From: Alphaproteobacteria bacterium
GTDB lineage: Bacteria; Pseudomonadota; Alphaproteobacteria; Rhodobacterales; Rhodobacteraceae
Assembly: GCA_030428355.1 (NCBI GenBank)
Contig: JAUIBL010000021.1
Span: 1 to 64,000, forward strand
Length of the DNA stretch: 64,000 bases
Direction: 5' to 3'
The notes under the pieces: generated by a model
The model's input: the letters and a program-made list of their open reading frames with translations, nothing else
Told to the model about the DNA's origin: nothing
Database searches by the model: none
Shown: piece by piece, positions 53,330 through 62,665 of the stretch
How the letters are laid out: every line of letters begins with the position of its first letter
Numbering within the stretch: position 1 is the stretch's first letter
Program-made: the position numbers and the translations under genes

Positions 53330-54580
53330 ATGCGCTATTCTGGATTTCGGGTCATCAAGGAAGCCCTGACCGGTCATCGCGGCTGGGGGCCTGCGTGGCG
53401 CGACCCTGACCCCAAACCCGACTATGACTACGTCATTATCGGCGGCGGTGGGCATGGTCTGGCGACAGCGTATTACCTTGCCAAGGAATACAAGCAGGCG
53501 CGGATCGCGGTGCTGGAAAAGAGCTGGATCGGTGGCGGCAATGTGGGGCGGAACACCACGATTGTCCGGTCGAACTACCTGCTCGACGGGAACGAGCCGT
53601 TTTACGAATTCTCGCTCAAGCTCTGGGAAGGGCTGGAACAGGACCTGAACTACAACGCCATGATGAGCCAGCGCGGGATCATCAACCTGATGCATTCCGA
53701 CGCCCAGCGCGACGCCTATATCCGGCGCGGCAACGCGATGATCCTGAACGGCGCGGATGCGCAGTTGCTGGATCAGAAGCAGGTATTGGAAAAGTACCCG
53801 TTCCTTAATGTAAAGAACGCCCGTTTCCCTGTCATGGGTGGCCTCTTGCAAGCGCGGGCCGGGACCGCTCGGCACGATGCGGTGGCGTGGGGCTATGCCC
53901 GTGCAGCGGATCAGCGCGGGGTGGACATCATCCAGAATTGCGAAGTGACCGGGTTCCGCATTGAAGGTGGCAAGATCCTCGGGGTCGAGACCTCGCGCGG
54001 CTATATCGGCGCGAAGAAGGTCGGCGCCTGCGTGGCCGGATCGTCGTCCAAGGTCATGGCCTATGCCGGGATGCGCCTGCCCATCGAAAGCCATGTGCTG
54101 CAGGCCTTTGTGTCCGAAGGTTTGAAACCGGTGCTGCCCGGTGTCATCACCTTTGGCGCAGGGCATTTCTACTGCAGCCAGTCCGACAAGGGCGGGCTGG
54201 TTTTTGGCGGCAATATCGACGGCTACAATTCCTACGCCCAGCGCGGCAACCTGCCGATGGTCGAGGACGTCATGGAAGAGGCGATTGCCATGTTCCCGAT
54301 GCTGGGCCGCGCGCGTCTGCTGCGATCCTGGGGCGGCATCATGGACATGTCGATGGACGGCACGCCGATCATCGACAAGACCCATATCGACGGGCTCTAT
54401 TTCAACGGTGGCTGGTGTTATGGCGGGTTCAAGGCGACCCCTGCCTCGGGCTTTGTCTATGCCCATCTGCTGGCCACCGACACTCCGCACCACACCGCCA
54501 CAGCATTCCGACTGGACCGGTTCCACACCGGGCACATGGTCGACGAAAAAGGGATGGGCAATCAGCCCAATCTGCACTGA
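53330..54580 (+). CDS. soxB: Sarcosine-oxidase-family beta subunit (SoxB/MgdA-type)
   Basis: A 416-residue flavoprotein of the heterotetrameric sarcosine oxidase family. The FAD Rossmann motif is YDYVIIGGGGHGLATAYYLAKEY, with GGGNVGRNTTIVRSNYL next. RHDAVAWGYARAADQRG carries the histidine that binds FMN covalently in the family. The C-terminal LRSWGGIMDMSMDGTPIIDKT and YFNGGWCYGGFKATPASG are typical. ATG 53330 is nine bases from AAGGAG; the Met two codons earlier (53324) is only three bases away. First of four overlapping genes (B, D, A, G). N-methylglutamate dehydrogenase (mgdABCD) has the same gene order, so the substrate is open. Confidence 0.88.
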   Translation: MRYSGFRVIKEALTGHRGWGPAWRDPDPKPDYDYVIIGGGGHGLATAYYLAKEYKQARIAVLEKSWIGGGNVGRNTTIVRSNYLLDGNEPFYEFSLKLWEGLEQDLNYNAMMSQRGIINLMHSDAQRDAYIRRGNAMILNGADAQLLDQKQVLEKYPFLNVKNARFPVMGGLLQARAGTARHDAVAWGYARAADQRGVDIIQNCEVTGFRIEGGKILGVETSRGYIGAKKVGACVAGSSSKVMAYAGMRLPIESHVLQAFVSEGLKPVLPGVITFGAGHFYCSQSDKGGLVFGGNIDGYNSYAQRGNLPMVEDVMEEAIAMFPMLGRARLLRSWGGIMDMSMDGTPIIDKTHIDGLYFNGGWCYGGFKATPASGFVYAHLLATDTPHHTATAFRLDRFHTGHMVDEKGMGNQPNLH

Positions 54581-54867
54581 TGATCATCAACCATCCGCTT
54601 CTCGGCCCGCGCGATTCCAGCGAATTCGTCTATCTGGGCGATGCGTGCCTCATAAACCGTCCCGACTGGCAGGCCGACGATGCGCTGGACCAGTTCATCG
54701 AGTATGGCCACACCCGCGACAACCCGGCAGGGCTTCATCGAGAGCTTTGGTATCACGAACAGGGCGACCGGTCGTGGCTGGTGGTGACCCGCAACACCGT
54801 CACGCATGAGATCACGCAGGTGGAACTGGCCCGCGATGTGGCCCGGGCAGAAGGGCGGTCGAAATGA
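54580..54867 (+). CDS. soxD: Sarcosine-oxidase-family delta subunit, zinc-ligand cysteines missing
   Basis: A 95-residue small subunit starting at the ATG that overlaps the soxB stop (TGATG). Usual SoxD holds a structural zinc through two N-terminal cysteines (CPYCGPR), a His and a later Cys. Here the N-terminus is MIINHPLLGPRDSSEF, with His and Leu in place of the two Cys, and WYHEQGDRSW has Asp (D63) where the last Cys would be; only H59 stays. The rest (DNPAGLHRELWYHEQGDRSWLVVTRNTVTHEI) keeps the family core. The zinc site is therefore likely lost. It overlaps soxA by four bases. Confidence 0.82.
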   Translation: MIINHPLLGPRDSSEFVYLGDACLINRPDWQADDALDQFIEYGHTRDNPAGLHRELWYHEQGDRSWLVVTRNTVTHEITQVELARDVARAEGRSK

Positions 54868-57818
54868 GCCAGAAGAACCGTTTGGACGGCGGGCTGATCG
54901 ACCGGTCCGAGACATGGTCGTTCCGCTTCGACAGCCAGTACTACAAGGGCCATAAGGGCGATACGCTGGCCTCGGCGCTGCTGGCCAACGGTGTGCGGCT
55001 GATGGGGCGGTCGTTCAAGTATCACCGTCCGCGCGGGCCGATGACCGCCGGATCGGAAGAGCCGAACGCGATTGTCGAACTGCGCGAAGGCGCGCGGAAG
55101 GAACCGAACACGCGGGCGACGACCATCGAGCTTTACGACGGGCTGCGCGCCAATTCGCAGAACCGCTGGCCGTCGCTGGCATTTGACGCGATGGAGGTGA
55201 ACGACCTTCTTTCGAACTTCTTTGCCGCCGGGTTCTATTACAAGACCTTCATGTGGCCCGCCGCGTTCTGGGAAAAGGTCTACGAGCCGATCATCCGCCG
55301 CGCGGCAGGCCTTGGGTCACTCAGCCTTCAGGACGATCCCGACGGCTATGACAAGGGCTTCCTGCATTGCGATCTGCTGATCATCGGTGGTGGTCCTGCC
55401 GGTCTGGCTGCCGCGCTGACCGCAGGGGAAAGCGGCGCGCGGGTGATCCTCTGTGACGAAGATTTCCTGATCGGCGGCCGTCTGAACCTCGAGACCTACG
55501 AAGTGGGCGGCATGACCGGCGCGGCCTGGGCGGCGGGAACCGTCGCGCGCTTGCAGGCGATGCCGAATGTCCGCGTCATGCCCCGGACCACCGTGATCGG
55601 GGCGTTCGACCACGGCATCTATGGCGCGGTGGAGCGGGTGAGCGATCACCTTGCCGTACCCGAAGACGGCAAGCCGCGTCAGATCCTGTGGCGGATCACC
55701 TCCAAGCGCGCGCTGCTTTGCGCCGGGGCCACGGAACGCCCCATCGTGTTCGAAAACAACGACCGCCCCGGCATCATGCAGACCAGCGCAATTCGCGCCT
55801 ATACCAACCGCTGGGCGACGACCCCGGCACAGCAGGTGGCGATCTTCACCAACAATGATGACGGGCACCGCACCGCCTCCGATCTGGTGGCGAAGGGCGT
55901 TGAGGTCGTGTCGGTGATCGACACCCGCGCCGATGCACCGACATCTTCGGACTATGACGTGATCGCACGCGGTGTGATCGACCAGACATGGGGGCGGCTG
56001 GGCCTGTCGCAGATCGAGGTGAAGATGCCCAAGGGCGGCATCCGCCGGATCAAGTGCGGCGCGCTGGGTGTCTCTGGCGGCTGGAACCCGAACGTGCACC
56101 TGACCTGCCACCAAGGTGGCCGGCCCGTCTGGAACGAGGCGCTTGCGGCCTTCGTACCCAGTGGAACGCTGCCGCCAGGCATGACCGTGGCGGGGGCTGC
56201 GAATGGCGTCTTCTCAACCCATGGCGCGCTGCAGTCCGGCGCGGACGGAGCAAAGGCGATCCTTGCCGATCTTGGTATCAAGGCCAGCGCCCCGGCCCTG
56301 CCCGAGGCCGAGGATACCCCGGTCAGGATCACCCCGTTCTGGCACGTCAAAACCGCCAAACGCGCATGGGTGGATCAGCAGAACGACGTGACCGCCAAAG
56401 ACATCAAGCTGGCGCATCAGGAAAACTATGTCTCGGTCGAGCACCTCAAGCGCTACACGACGCTGGGCATGGCGACCGATCAGGGCAAGACCTCGAACAT
56501 CGCGGGTCTGGCGATCATGGCCGAGGTGGCGGGTAAGGCGATCCCCGATGTGGGCACCACCATGTTCCGTCCGCCCTATACGCCAACGGCGATGGGTGTG
56601 TTCGCAGGCCGCGCATGGGGGATGGAGGTGCGCCCAACGCGCCTCACCCCAAGCCACAAATGGGCCGAAGAACAGGGTGCGGTTTTCACCGAAGCCGGGC
56701 TTTGGCTGCGCGCGCAATGGTACCCGAAACCGGGCGAAACCCATTGGCGGCAAAGCTGCGACCGCGAGGTGATGCAGACCCGAAAATCGGTGGGCATCTG
56801 CGACGTGACCTCTCTGGGCAAGATAGACGTGCAGGGCGCGGATGCCGCCGCGTTCCTCAACAAAGTCTACTGCAACGGCATGGCCAAGCTGCCCGTCGGC
56901 AAGGTGCGCTATGGCCTGATGCTGCGCGAGGATGGGATCGTCATGGATGACGGCACCGCCGCGCGGCTGGCCGAGGATCATTTCGTCGTCACGACCACCA
57001 CCGCCAAGGCGGTTCAGGTCTATCGCCACCTCGAGTTTGTGCGGCAATGTCTTTGCCCTCGCATGGACGTGCAGCTGATCTCGACCACCGACGCCTGGGC
57101 GCAGTTCTCGGTCGCCGGTCCGAATTCCCGCAAGCTTTTGGAAAAGATCGTGGACGACGGCGTGGACCTGTCGAATGACGCCTTCCCCTTCATGGCCTGC
57201 GCGGAAATCACCATCTGCGGCGGCCTGCGCGCGCGGCTGTTCCGAATCTCGTTCTCGGGCGAGCTGGCTTATGAAATCGCCGTGCCGACCCGCTATGGCG
57301 ACGCACTGGTGCGGCGGCTGATGCAGGCGGGCGAGGAGTTCGACGTGGTCCCCTATGGCCTTGAGGCGCTGAACGTCATGCGCATCGAAAAGGGGCATGT
57401 GACCGGCAATGAATTGAACGGCACGACTACGGCGCTGAACCTTGGCATGGGCCGGATGGTGTCCAAGGCCAAGGACTCCATCGGATCGAAACTGTCGGAA
57501 CGTCCGGGCCTGACCGAACCCGACGCGCTGAAACTGGTGGGGCTGAAGCCGGTGAACCCAGACCACAAGGTGCCCGCAGGTGCGCATCTGATGACCAAGG
57601 GCGACAAAGTTACGGCGTCCAACGATCAGGGCTATGTGACCTCGGCCTGCTACTCCCCGAACCTTGGCTGCCACATCGCGCTTGGGTTCCTGAAATCGGG
57701 CGACACGCGGATCGGAGAAACCATCCGTCTTGTCAGCCCGCTGACCGGTGTCGATCACGAGGTCGAGGTGGTCAGCCCGCATTTCTTTGATCCGGAAGGA
57801 GAGCGGCTCCGTGCATGA
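54864..57818 (+). CDS. soxA: Sarcosine-oxidase-family alpha subunit (SoxA/MgdC-type)
   Basis: A 984-residue subunit. The N-terminal Fer2-like domain has FRFDSQYYKGHKGDTLASALLANGVRLMGRSFKYHRPRG. A nucleotide-binding Rossmann domain follows (DLLIIGGGPAGLAAALTAGESGARVILCDED, residues about 172-203), with ATERPIVFENNDRPGIM. The C-terminal half is an aminomethyltransferase-like (GCV_T) folate domain: GICDVTSLGKIDVQGADAAAFLNKVYCNGMAKL, ARLFRISFSGELAYEIAVP and EKGHVTGNELNGTTTALNLGMGRMV. In sarcosine oxidase this domain makes methylene-tetrahydrofolate. It overlaps soxD (ATGA) and soxG. Confidence 0.92.
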   Translation: MSQKNRLDGGLIDRSETWSFRFDSQYYKGHKGDTLASALLANGVRLMGRSFKYHRPRGPMTAGSEEPNAIVELREGARKEPNTRATTIELYDGLRANSQNRWPSLAFDAMEVNDLLSNFFAAGFYYKTFMWPAAFWEKVYEPIIRRAAGLGSLSLQDDPDGYDKGFLHCDLLIIGGGPAGLAAALTAGESGARVILCDEDFLIGGRLNLETYEVGGMTGAAWAAGTVARLQAMPNVRVMPRTTVIGAFDHGIYGAVERVSDHLAVPEDGKPRQILWRITSKRALLCAGATERPIVFENNDRPGIMQTSAIRAYTNRWATTPAQQVAIFTNNDDGHRTASDLVAKGVEVVSVIDTRADAPTSSDYDVIARGVIDQTWGRLGLSQIEVKMPKGGIRRIKCGALGVSGGWNPNVHLTCHQGGRPVWNEALAAFVPSGTLPPGMTVAGAANGVFSTHGALQSGADGAKAILADLGIKASAPALPEAEDTPVRITPFWHVKTAKRAWVDQQNDVTAKDIKLAHQENYVSVEHLKRYTTLGMATDQGKTSNIAGLAIMAEVAGKAIPDVGTTMFRPPYTPTAMGVFAGRAWGMEVRPTRLTPSHKWAEEQGAVFTEAGLWLRAQWYPKPGETHWRQSCDREVMQTRKSVGICDVTSLGKIDVQGADAAAFLNKVYCNGMAKLPVGKVRYGLMLREDGIVMDDGTAARLAEDHFVVTTTTAKAVQVYRHLEFVRQCLCPRMDVQLISTTDAWAQFSVAGPNSRKLLEKIVDDGVDLSNDAFPFMACAEITICGGLRARLFRISFSGELAYEIAVPTRYGDALVRRLMQAGEEFDVVPYGLEALNVMRIEKGHVTGNELNGTTTALNLGMGRMVSKAKDSIGSKLSERPGLTEPDALKLVGLKPVNPDHKVPAGAHLMTKGDKVTASNDQGYVTSACYSPNLGCHIALGFLKSGDTRIGETIRLVSPLTGVDHEVEVVSPHFFDPEGERLRA

Positions 57819-58374
57819 TCTGGCCCCCCTGTGCGCCCTTGGCGGCGCAGAACCGCACACCGATCAGGTGGCGGGTGTCACCCTGACCGAAAATCCCGGT
57901 CATGGCTTGGCCTCTGTCGCCGCCCGTTTGGGACAGGAAACCGCCTGTGCCGATCACCTTGGCACGCTGCTGGGCTCAGATGCGCCCGGCGTGGGGGCCT
58001 GGGTGCGGTCGGACCCGATGTCGGCCTTCTGGATGGGGCCGGATCAGTGGATGGTCAGCGCGCCCTTCGCCACACATGAAGACCTTGCCGCGCAGTTGAT
58101 CCAACGCTTCGGCACCAGCGCGTCGATCACCGAACAGACCGACGCCTGGGTGTGGTTCGACATGCAGGGGGACGGCGTCGAACAGGTGATGCAGCTTTGC
58201 GCCAATATCGACATCGAAAAGATGCCGGTGGGGGCCGCCGCGCGCAGCGTGATCCACTATATGGGGGTCTATGTCCTGCGCAGCGCGCCGGATGCGCTGT
58301 CGATCCTTGGCGGGCGCTCGTCCGCCGGGTCTTTGCACCATGCGCTGCTGACCGCGATGAAATCCGCGCTTTAA
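57811..58374 (+). CDS. soxG: Sarcosine-oxidase-family gamma subunit
   Basis: A 187-residue subunit starting at a GTG (57811) that overlaps the soxA stop by eight bases, with AAGGAG nine bases upstream. SFWMGPDQWMV-like text (AFWMGPDQWMVSAPFATHEDLAAQLIQRFG), SITEQTDAWVWFDMQGDGVEQVMQLCANID and SVIHYMGVYVLRSAPDALSIL are the weakly conserved blocks of SoxG, which resembles the folate-binding YgfZ/GcvT fold. It completes the B-D-A-G set. A short CGGGAA/TTCCCG hairpin follows at 58377-58391. Confidence 0.85.
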   Translation: MHDLAPLCALGGAEPHTDQVAGVTLTENPGHGLASVAARLGQETACADHLGTLLGSDAPGVGAWVRSDPMSAFWMGPDQWMVSAPFATHEDLAAQLIQRFGTSASITEQTDAWVWFDMQGDGVEQVMQLCANIDIEKMPVGAAARSVIHYMGVYVLRSAPDALSILGGRSSAGSLHHALLTAMKSAL

Positions 58375-58444
58375 GTCGGGAACCTTTCCCGGCGCACCGC
58401 GTTTTCCGGTCATTCGGAAATAACGGTGCTCGTAAAGACGTATC

Positions 58445-59914
58445 ATGTCCATCCGACCAGCGTCGGCCTTTGCTTCTGGTGCCGACAGTCTTGCTCAGCG
58501 CGCCCGTCCCCGGGTGATTGCGCTGACAATAGCAAAACATGCCCCCATCTTCCTGATCCTCTGTGCGCCACCTGTCCTGTGGGCCGCGCTGGAGGGTGTG
58601 TGGGACGTGACGATCGCGCTTGCGGTTCCGACCGTGGGGGCGCTTTTGGTCTTCGCAACCGCGTATCGGCTTGCCCTGCCCAATGATCTGCGGCGGGTCG
58701 AAGCAATGGTGACGGTCGCCCTCATCATGCTGATCGGCACGCTCCTTGCGGTGCCTGCGTTTGTCACGCTGGGCATGCCATGGCACGCGGCCTTGTTCGA
58801 AGCGATGAGTGGCATCACAACCACCGGGCATTCGGTTGCCTCACATTCGCAGGACTGGCCCTTCGCCGCGCATTTCCTGCGGGCATGGCTGCAATGGTGC
58901 GGCGGGTTGGTGATGGCGACGGCAGTGCTGGCGCTGCTGCTGCCCGCTGGCGTCCCGACCCAGCGCTTGGGTCGGGCGGGCATCGACCAGGGCGACCGGA
59001 TTGCATCGACCCGCGTGCAGGCGCGGCAATTGCTGAGCGTCTATCTGGGCCTGACGGTGCTCATGGTGATCCCGACAATGCTGATCCTCTCGGATTGGCG
59101 CGAAGGGTTCGTGCTGACGCTGTCCGCCATCTCGACCGGCGGATTTGCACCCCGGCCTGACAGCCTCGCTTCCTATTCCGCCGCCGGTCAGGGCATCGTG
59201 ATGCTGACCTGCGTTCTGGGATCGGTGTCTCTCCTGACCTTCGTTCTGCTGAGCCAGAGGAAACCGCGCGATGCGTGGTGGCTTGGATCCATCCGCCGGG
59301 TGATGACCGCGCTTGTGGCGCTCTGCGCAGCATATGCGCTGATCCTTCTGGCAACCGGTGTCACGTCAGCACAAGTGCTCTATGGCGAGATGCTCAACCT
59401 GATCTCGGGCATGACAACGGCGGGATATTCGACGGGCCCGATGCCGGTTTATGGGCCTGCGCTGATCATCTTCCTTCTGGCAATGCTGCTTGGCGGCGAT
59501 GTCGGCTCCACCTCCGGCGGGTTCAAGATTGCACGGTTCGGCATAGTGCTGCGCACCGTTCTGCATGCCATGCGCGATGTGCGGCTGCCCAAGCGGGCGG
59601 TCAATCCGCTGATGGAGAACGGCAAGAAGGTTGAACCAGACACGCTGATCAGTCTGCTGGCGCTGTTGCTGCTCTATTTCGCGACTTTGACCCTTCTCTG
59701 GCTGCAATGCCTTGCCCATGGTCTACCGGCATTGCCTGCGCTCTTCGACATCATCTCGACCCTGTCCACTGTCGGGCTATCGAGCGGCATCGTGAATGCC
59801 GATCTTCCCCCCGACCTGATCATCACTCTCACCTTCGCGATGTGGCTGGGCCGACTGGAATTCATCGCGGTGCTGGTTCTGCTGGCCCCGTACACCTGGC
59901 TGAAAAGGAGCTGA
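58445..59914 (+). CDS. trkH: TrkH-family potassium uptake membrane subunit
   Basis: A 489-residue protein of the Trk/Ktr/HKT superfamily with four M1-P-M2 repeats. The four selectivity-filter turns are visible: SGITTTGHS, SAISTGGFAP, SGMTTAGYS and STLSTVGLSSG. GDVGSTSGGFKIARFGI and the RTVLHAMRDVRLPKRAVNPLM stretch fit the loops of TrkH. It forms the ion pathway in the inner membrane. A KTN-domain TrkA-like gene follows after three bases, so the pair forms one uptake system. Confidence 0.93.
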   Translation: MSIRPASAFASGADSLAQRARPRVIALTIAKHAPIFLILCAPPVLWAALEGVWDVTIALAVPTVGALLVFATAYRLALPNDLRRVEAMVTVALIMLIGTLLAVPAFVTLGMPWHAALFEAMSGITTTGHSVASHSQDWPFAAHFLRAWLQWCGGLVMATAVLALLLPAGVPTQRLGRAGIDQGDRIASTRVQARQLLSVYLGLTVLMVIPTMLILSDWREGFVLTLSAISTGGFAPRPDSLASYSAAGQGIVMLTCVLGSVSLLTFVLLSQRKPRDAWWLGSIRRVMTALVALCAAYALILLATGVTSAQVLYGEMLNLISGMTTAGYSTGPMPVYGPALIIFLLAMLLGGDVGSTSGGFKIARFGIVLRTVLHAMRDVRLPKRAVNPLMENGKKVEPDTLISLLALLLLYFATLTLLWLQCLAHGLPALPALFDIISTLSTVGLSSGIVNADLPPDLIITLTFAMWLGRLEFIAVLVLLAPYTWLKRS

Positions 59915-59917
59915 CCC

Positions 59918-60574
59918 ATGCGGGTAGTCATTCTGGGCGCGTCACGCTTTGGCGCGGCCATTGCCGAGAGACTGATCGAAGAAAACCACGAGGTCGTTCT
60001 GATCGACAAGGATCGCGACAGGTTGGAAAAGCTGTCCGAGCGGCTGGATTGCGGCATGATCGAAGGCGACGGCACCATGCCTTCGGTGCTGGAAGAGACC
60101 TTCCGTGACAAGAAAGACGCCTTTGTCGCCGTCACCAACGCCTCCGAGGACAACATCCTTGCAGCACTGGTGGCGCGATCCATCGGCTTTGGCCGGGTGA
60201 TCCCGCAGATCGTCACCTCGCAGTTGGTCAATGTCTGCCGCCAGCTTGAACTTCATGACGTGATCAACCCCCATGCGACAGTGGCCGAAAGCATCGCCGA
60301 TGCGCTGGAAGATAAAAGCGCACTGGAAAACGAACCGGTGTTCCAGAACGAACTCTGCCTGAAGCGTGTCAAAGTGCCGAAACGGTTGGACGGCACGACC
60401 TTCAGCGACATCGACCTGCCGGACGGGGTGCGCGGCATCGCCGTCATCACCGAGGATAGCGAACGACTTTTGTCCGACGACGAGGTGCTCAGCGCCGGGG
60501 ATTGCCTGCTGTTCGCGGTCGAACGCAGCGCGTTGGACGCCTTTCGGGAGCGGTTCGACGTGACAGGGTCGTGA
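59918..60574 (+). CDS. trkA: TrkA-family potassium uptake regulatory subunit
   Basis: A 218-residue single-copy RCK protein: a KTN NAD/ATP-binding domain (MRVVILGASRFGAAIAERLIEENHEVVLIDKDRDRLEKL... GMIEGDGTMPSVLEE... AFVAVTNASEDNI) and a C-terminal TrkA_C domain (RVKVPKRLDGTTFSDIDLPDGVRGIAVITEDSERLLSDDEVLSAGDCLLF). It is half the length of classical TrkA, like KtrA or archaeal TrkA. It gates TrkH in response to nucleotide and lies directly after it. Confidence 0.92.
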   Translation: MRVVILGASRFGAAIAERLIEENHEVVLIDKDRDRLEKLSERLDCGMIEGDGTMPSVLEETFRDKKDAFVAVTNASEDNILAALVARSIGFGRVIPQIVTSQLVNVCRQLELHDVINPHATVAESIADALEDKSALENEPVFQNELCLKRVKVPKRLDGTTFSDIDLPDGVRGIAVITEDSERLLSDDEVLSAGDCLLFAVERSALDAFRERFDVTGS

Positions 60575-60633
60575 GGCCCTGACCCGGGAACCCGATACCG
60601 CCCGAAGGGTTGAGACGGTGAAAGGAGACACAC

Positions 60634-60786
60634 ATGACAGCAGAATTCCTCGTACCGCTTCTTGCCTTGATGACACTGTTGGCCTTCATCATCTTCGCAC
60701 TCGTCAGCAAGCATCGCACCGAAGACAGGCTTCACGATCCGAACGCCCCGAAATCGCGACTGGCCAAGGACGCGCCCGACCACTGA
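60634..60786 (+). CDS. Small single-helix membrane protein in the trk operon
   Basis: A 50-residue protein from ATG 60634 (AAAGGAG eight bases upstream) to TGA 60786. One hydrophobic helix (FLVPLLALMTLLAFIIFALVS, residues 4-24) is followed by a basic then mixed tail (KHRTEDRLHDPNAPKSRLAKDAPDH). It lies 59 bases after trkA and is followed by a terminator. Position suggests an accessory of the Trk system, as with small KdpF-like subunits, but there is no homology to name. Confidence 0.7.
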   Translation: MTAEFLVPLLALMTLLAFIIFALVSKHRTEDRLHDPNAPKSRLAKDAPDH

Positions 60787-60813
60787 GAGGCCCGGACATT
60801 CGCAAGACATCAC

Positions 60814-60844
60814 AAAGCGCGCTCCGGCAGGGGCGCGTTTTTTT
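60814..60844 (+). terminator. Terminator of the trk operon
   Basis: AAAGCGCGCTCC pairs with GGGGCGCGTTT (one bulge, one G-U pair) around loop GGCA, and is followed by a seven-base T-run. Confidence 0.88.
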
Positions 60845-60856
60845 AGTCTCTGCCGG

Positions 60857-62617
60857 TCAGTCCGGTGTGAACGGATGGCAGGTAAAGCGGATGGACAGCG
60901 TATAAAAGCCGCCTTCTTCGGCTTGCCGAAGCTCCCCGTCCAACTGGCTCGCAAAAGCAAGGATCAGGCGCTTGCCAAGGCCGGTTCCCTGTGGCGGACG
61001 GGCCTCGGTGTTCACGGTATTCTCGATGACAAGCTGAACACGGGTGACATCATCTTCAGTCATCTCTTTCAGACGAACGACCAACCGGAACACACCATCC
61101 TTGCCCGGTCCGCCATATTTGAACACGTTGGACAAGGCTTCGGCAGTGACCATGGCAAGAGGGCTGGTCTGGTCCGGCAACAGCGTCACCGCATCCAGAT
61201 CAAGGTCGATCTCGACAGGTTTGTCCTGCGCACCGCCCAGAGTGGTGACCTGATCGACCAGATCCCCCAGCAGAACATCGAACCGGATACGGGTCAGCGA
61301 CGGTTCCTGATACAAGGCCCGATGCACCGAGGCGAGGCTGCTCACCCGATCCTGAAACTGGCGCAGGGCTGCGACCGCCTCGGGGCTGGCGACCTGCCGG
61401 ATCTGCATGTTGATGATGGACGAGATCAGTTGAAGATTGTTCTTTACCCGATGATGCACCTCTTTCAGCAACACCTCGCGTTCAAACACCGCATTTTCGA
61501 GGTCCGCCTCATCGCGCAGCAACTGGTCGGCCATGCTTTCGAAGGTCTCGTTGATCGTCTGGATCTCGCTCGGCGCGTCGTCGATCCTGTCCGATGTCTC
61601 GACATCGCGATAGGTCGCAAACCGGCGCATGCGACGCCCCAGATCGCTGATGTGCCGCAATACCAGACGATTCAGGGACACCACCGCAACGATGATCCCG
61701 ACCAGCCACATCAGGAACGGAAACAGCAGGGTCGAGATGCTGAACCACGGTGCGCTGGTGCGTTGCAGCGCGGCCCGGCCCCAACTGCCCAAGGCATAGA
61801 CTTCGCCCGGAAGGATGGGCACGACCGAAATCAGACGGGTTTCCCCCGATTGCGTGGTCGCAGTGAAAAAGGACCCCCTCTGATTGACAAAGCCATCGAG
61901 TGCCAGCCCCTCGGGTAGGTAGTCCGAGATGGGCCTCTCTGGGGCATAGGTCGACAAGGTTTCGCCGAACTTGTTGAACGTGAGAAGGGCGACATCTCCG
62001 TTTGGTCCCGCCTCGGTTTCCAGATCGACAAGCGCTTCTGTTTCGAAGGACACCGTCACAAAACCCCGCAGCCCGCCGTCCGCCGCATGGCTTGGATAGG
62101 CGACAATGCTCACCGGCAATTGCGATGCGGGGCCTTGCGGGGTGAAGGTGATGTAGGGTTCCGGATCGGCGAAAAGCTTTTCGGAACGCGCGTCGGGAAG
62201 AAAGGCAAATGCACGGCCCATGCTGTTGCAGGCCGAAACCGACCCCGGTTCAAGCAGACCGACAAAAGCCATCCTTGGATTGCTGTCCCGCACCCGCTGC
62301 ATGACCGCAGTGCAGGCCGCATTGGTCAGATCGGTGGCCCCCAATGTATCGGCCAAGGCGCGGGCAATTCCGATCTTGGACAACAGGGCTTGACGTTCGG
62401 GCGCAACCAGCGCGGCTGTCCGGGCATGGATCGACGCTTCGAGGTTTTCGTTGGTGATGTGCAAAGCCCGCCAGCTTTGTCCCATCGCCACCAGCCCGAT
62501 GGGCAACAGGGCCAGAGACAACAGGAACGCAATGCGCACAACCAGCATCTGGCTGAGCGCTTTAAGTCGGCCGTCACGGCTTTGCGATCCGGCACTATGA
62601 GTGGTTGGGCCTCGCAT
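60857..62617 (-). CDS. Sensor histidine kinase (HisKA_2 type) with periplasmic sensor
   Basis: A 586-residue membrane kinase. Two helices (LVVRIAFLLSLALLPIGLVAM near 25-45 and STLLFPFLMWLVGIIVAVVSLNRL near 300-320) flank a periplasmic sensor of about 250 residues of the CHASE/Cache type. A HAMP-like linker follows, then HisKA_2 with EREVLLKEVHHRVKNNLQLISSIINMQ, where the second His is the likely phospho-acceptor, and an HATPase core (VTAEALSNVFKYGG, TGLGKRLILAF). The partner response regulator is not in the window. It is divergent from the XRE-cupin gene, and HisKA_2 kinases often act in stress or general-response pathways. Confidence 0.88.
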   Translation of the reverse strand: MRGPTTHSAGSQSRDGRLKALSQMLVVRIAFLLSLALLPIGLVAMGQSWRALHITNENLEASIHARTAALVAPERQALLSKIGIARALADTLGATDLTNAACTAVMQRVRDSNPRMAFVGLLEPGSVSACNSMGRAFAFLPDARSEKLFADPEPYITFTPQGPASQLPVSIVAYPSHAADGGLRGFVTVSFETEALVDLETEAGPNGDVALLTFNKFGETLSTYAPERPISDYLPEGLALDGFVNQRGSFFTATTQSGETRLISVVPILPGEVYALGSWGRAALQRTSAPWFSISTLLFPFLMWLVGIIVAVVSLNRLVLRHISDLGRRMRRFATYRDVETSDRIDDAPSEIQTINETFESMADQLLRDEADLENAVFEREVLLKEVHHRVKNNLQLISSIINMQIRQVASPEAVAALRQFQDRVSSLASVHRALYQEPSLTRIRFDVLLGDLVDQVTTLGGAQDKPVEIDLDLDAVTLLPDQTSPLAMVTAEALSNVFKYGGPGKDGVFRLVVRLKEMTEDDVTRVQLVIENTVNTEARPPQGTGLGKRLILAFASQLDGELRQAEEGGFYTLSIRFTCHPFTPD

Positions 62618-62665
62618 GGACCCTATGTCAGGATGCGTGCAGGGCCGGGACGGATCGGGACATCG

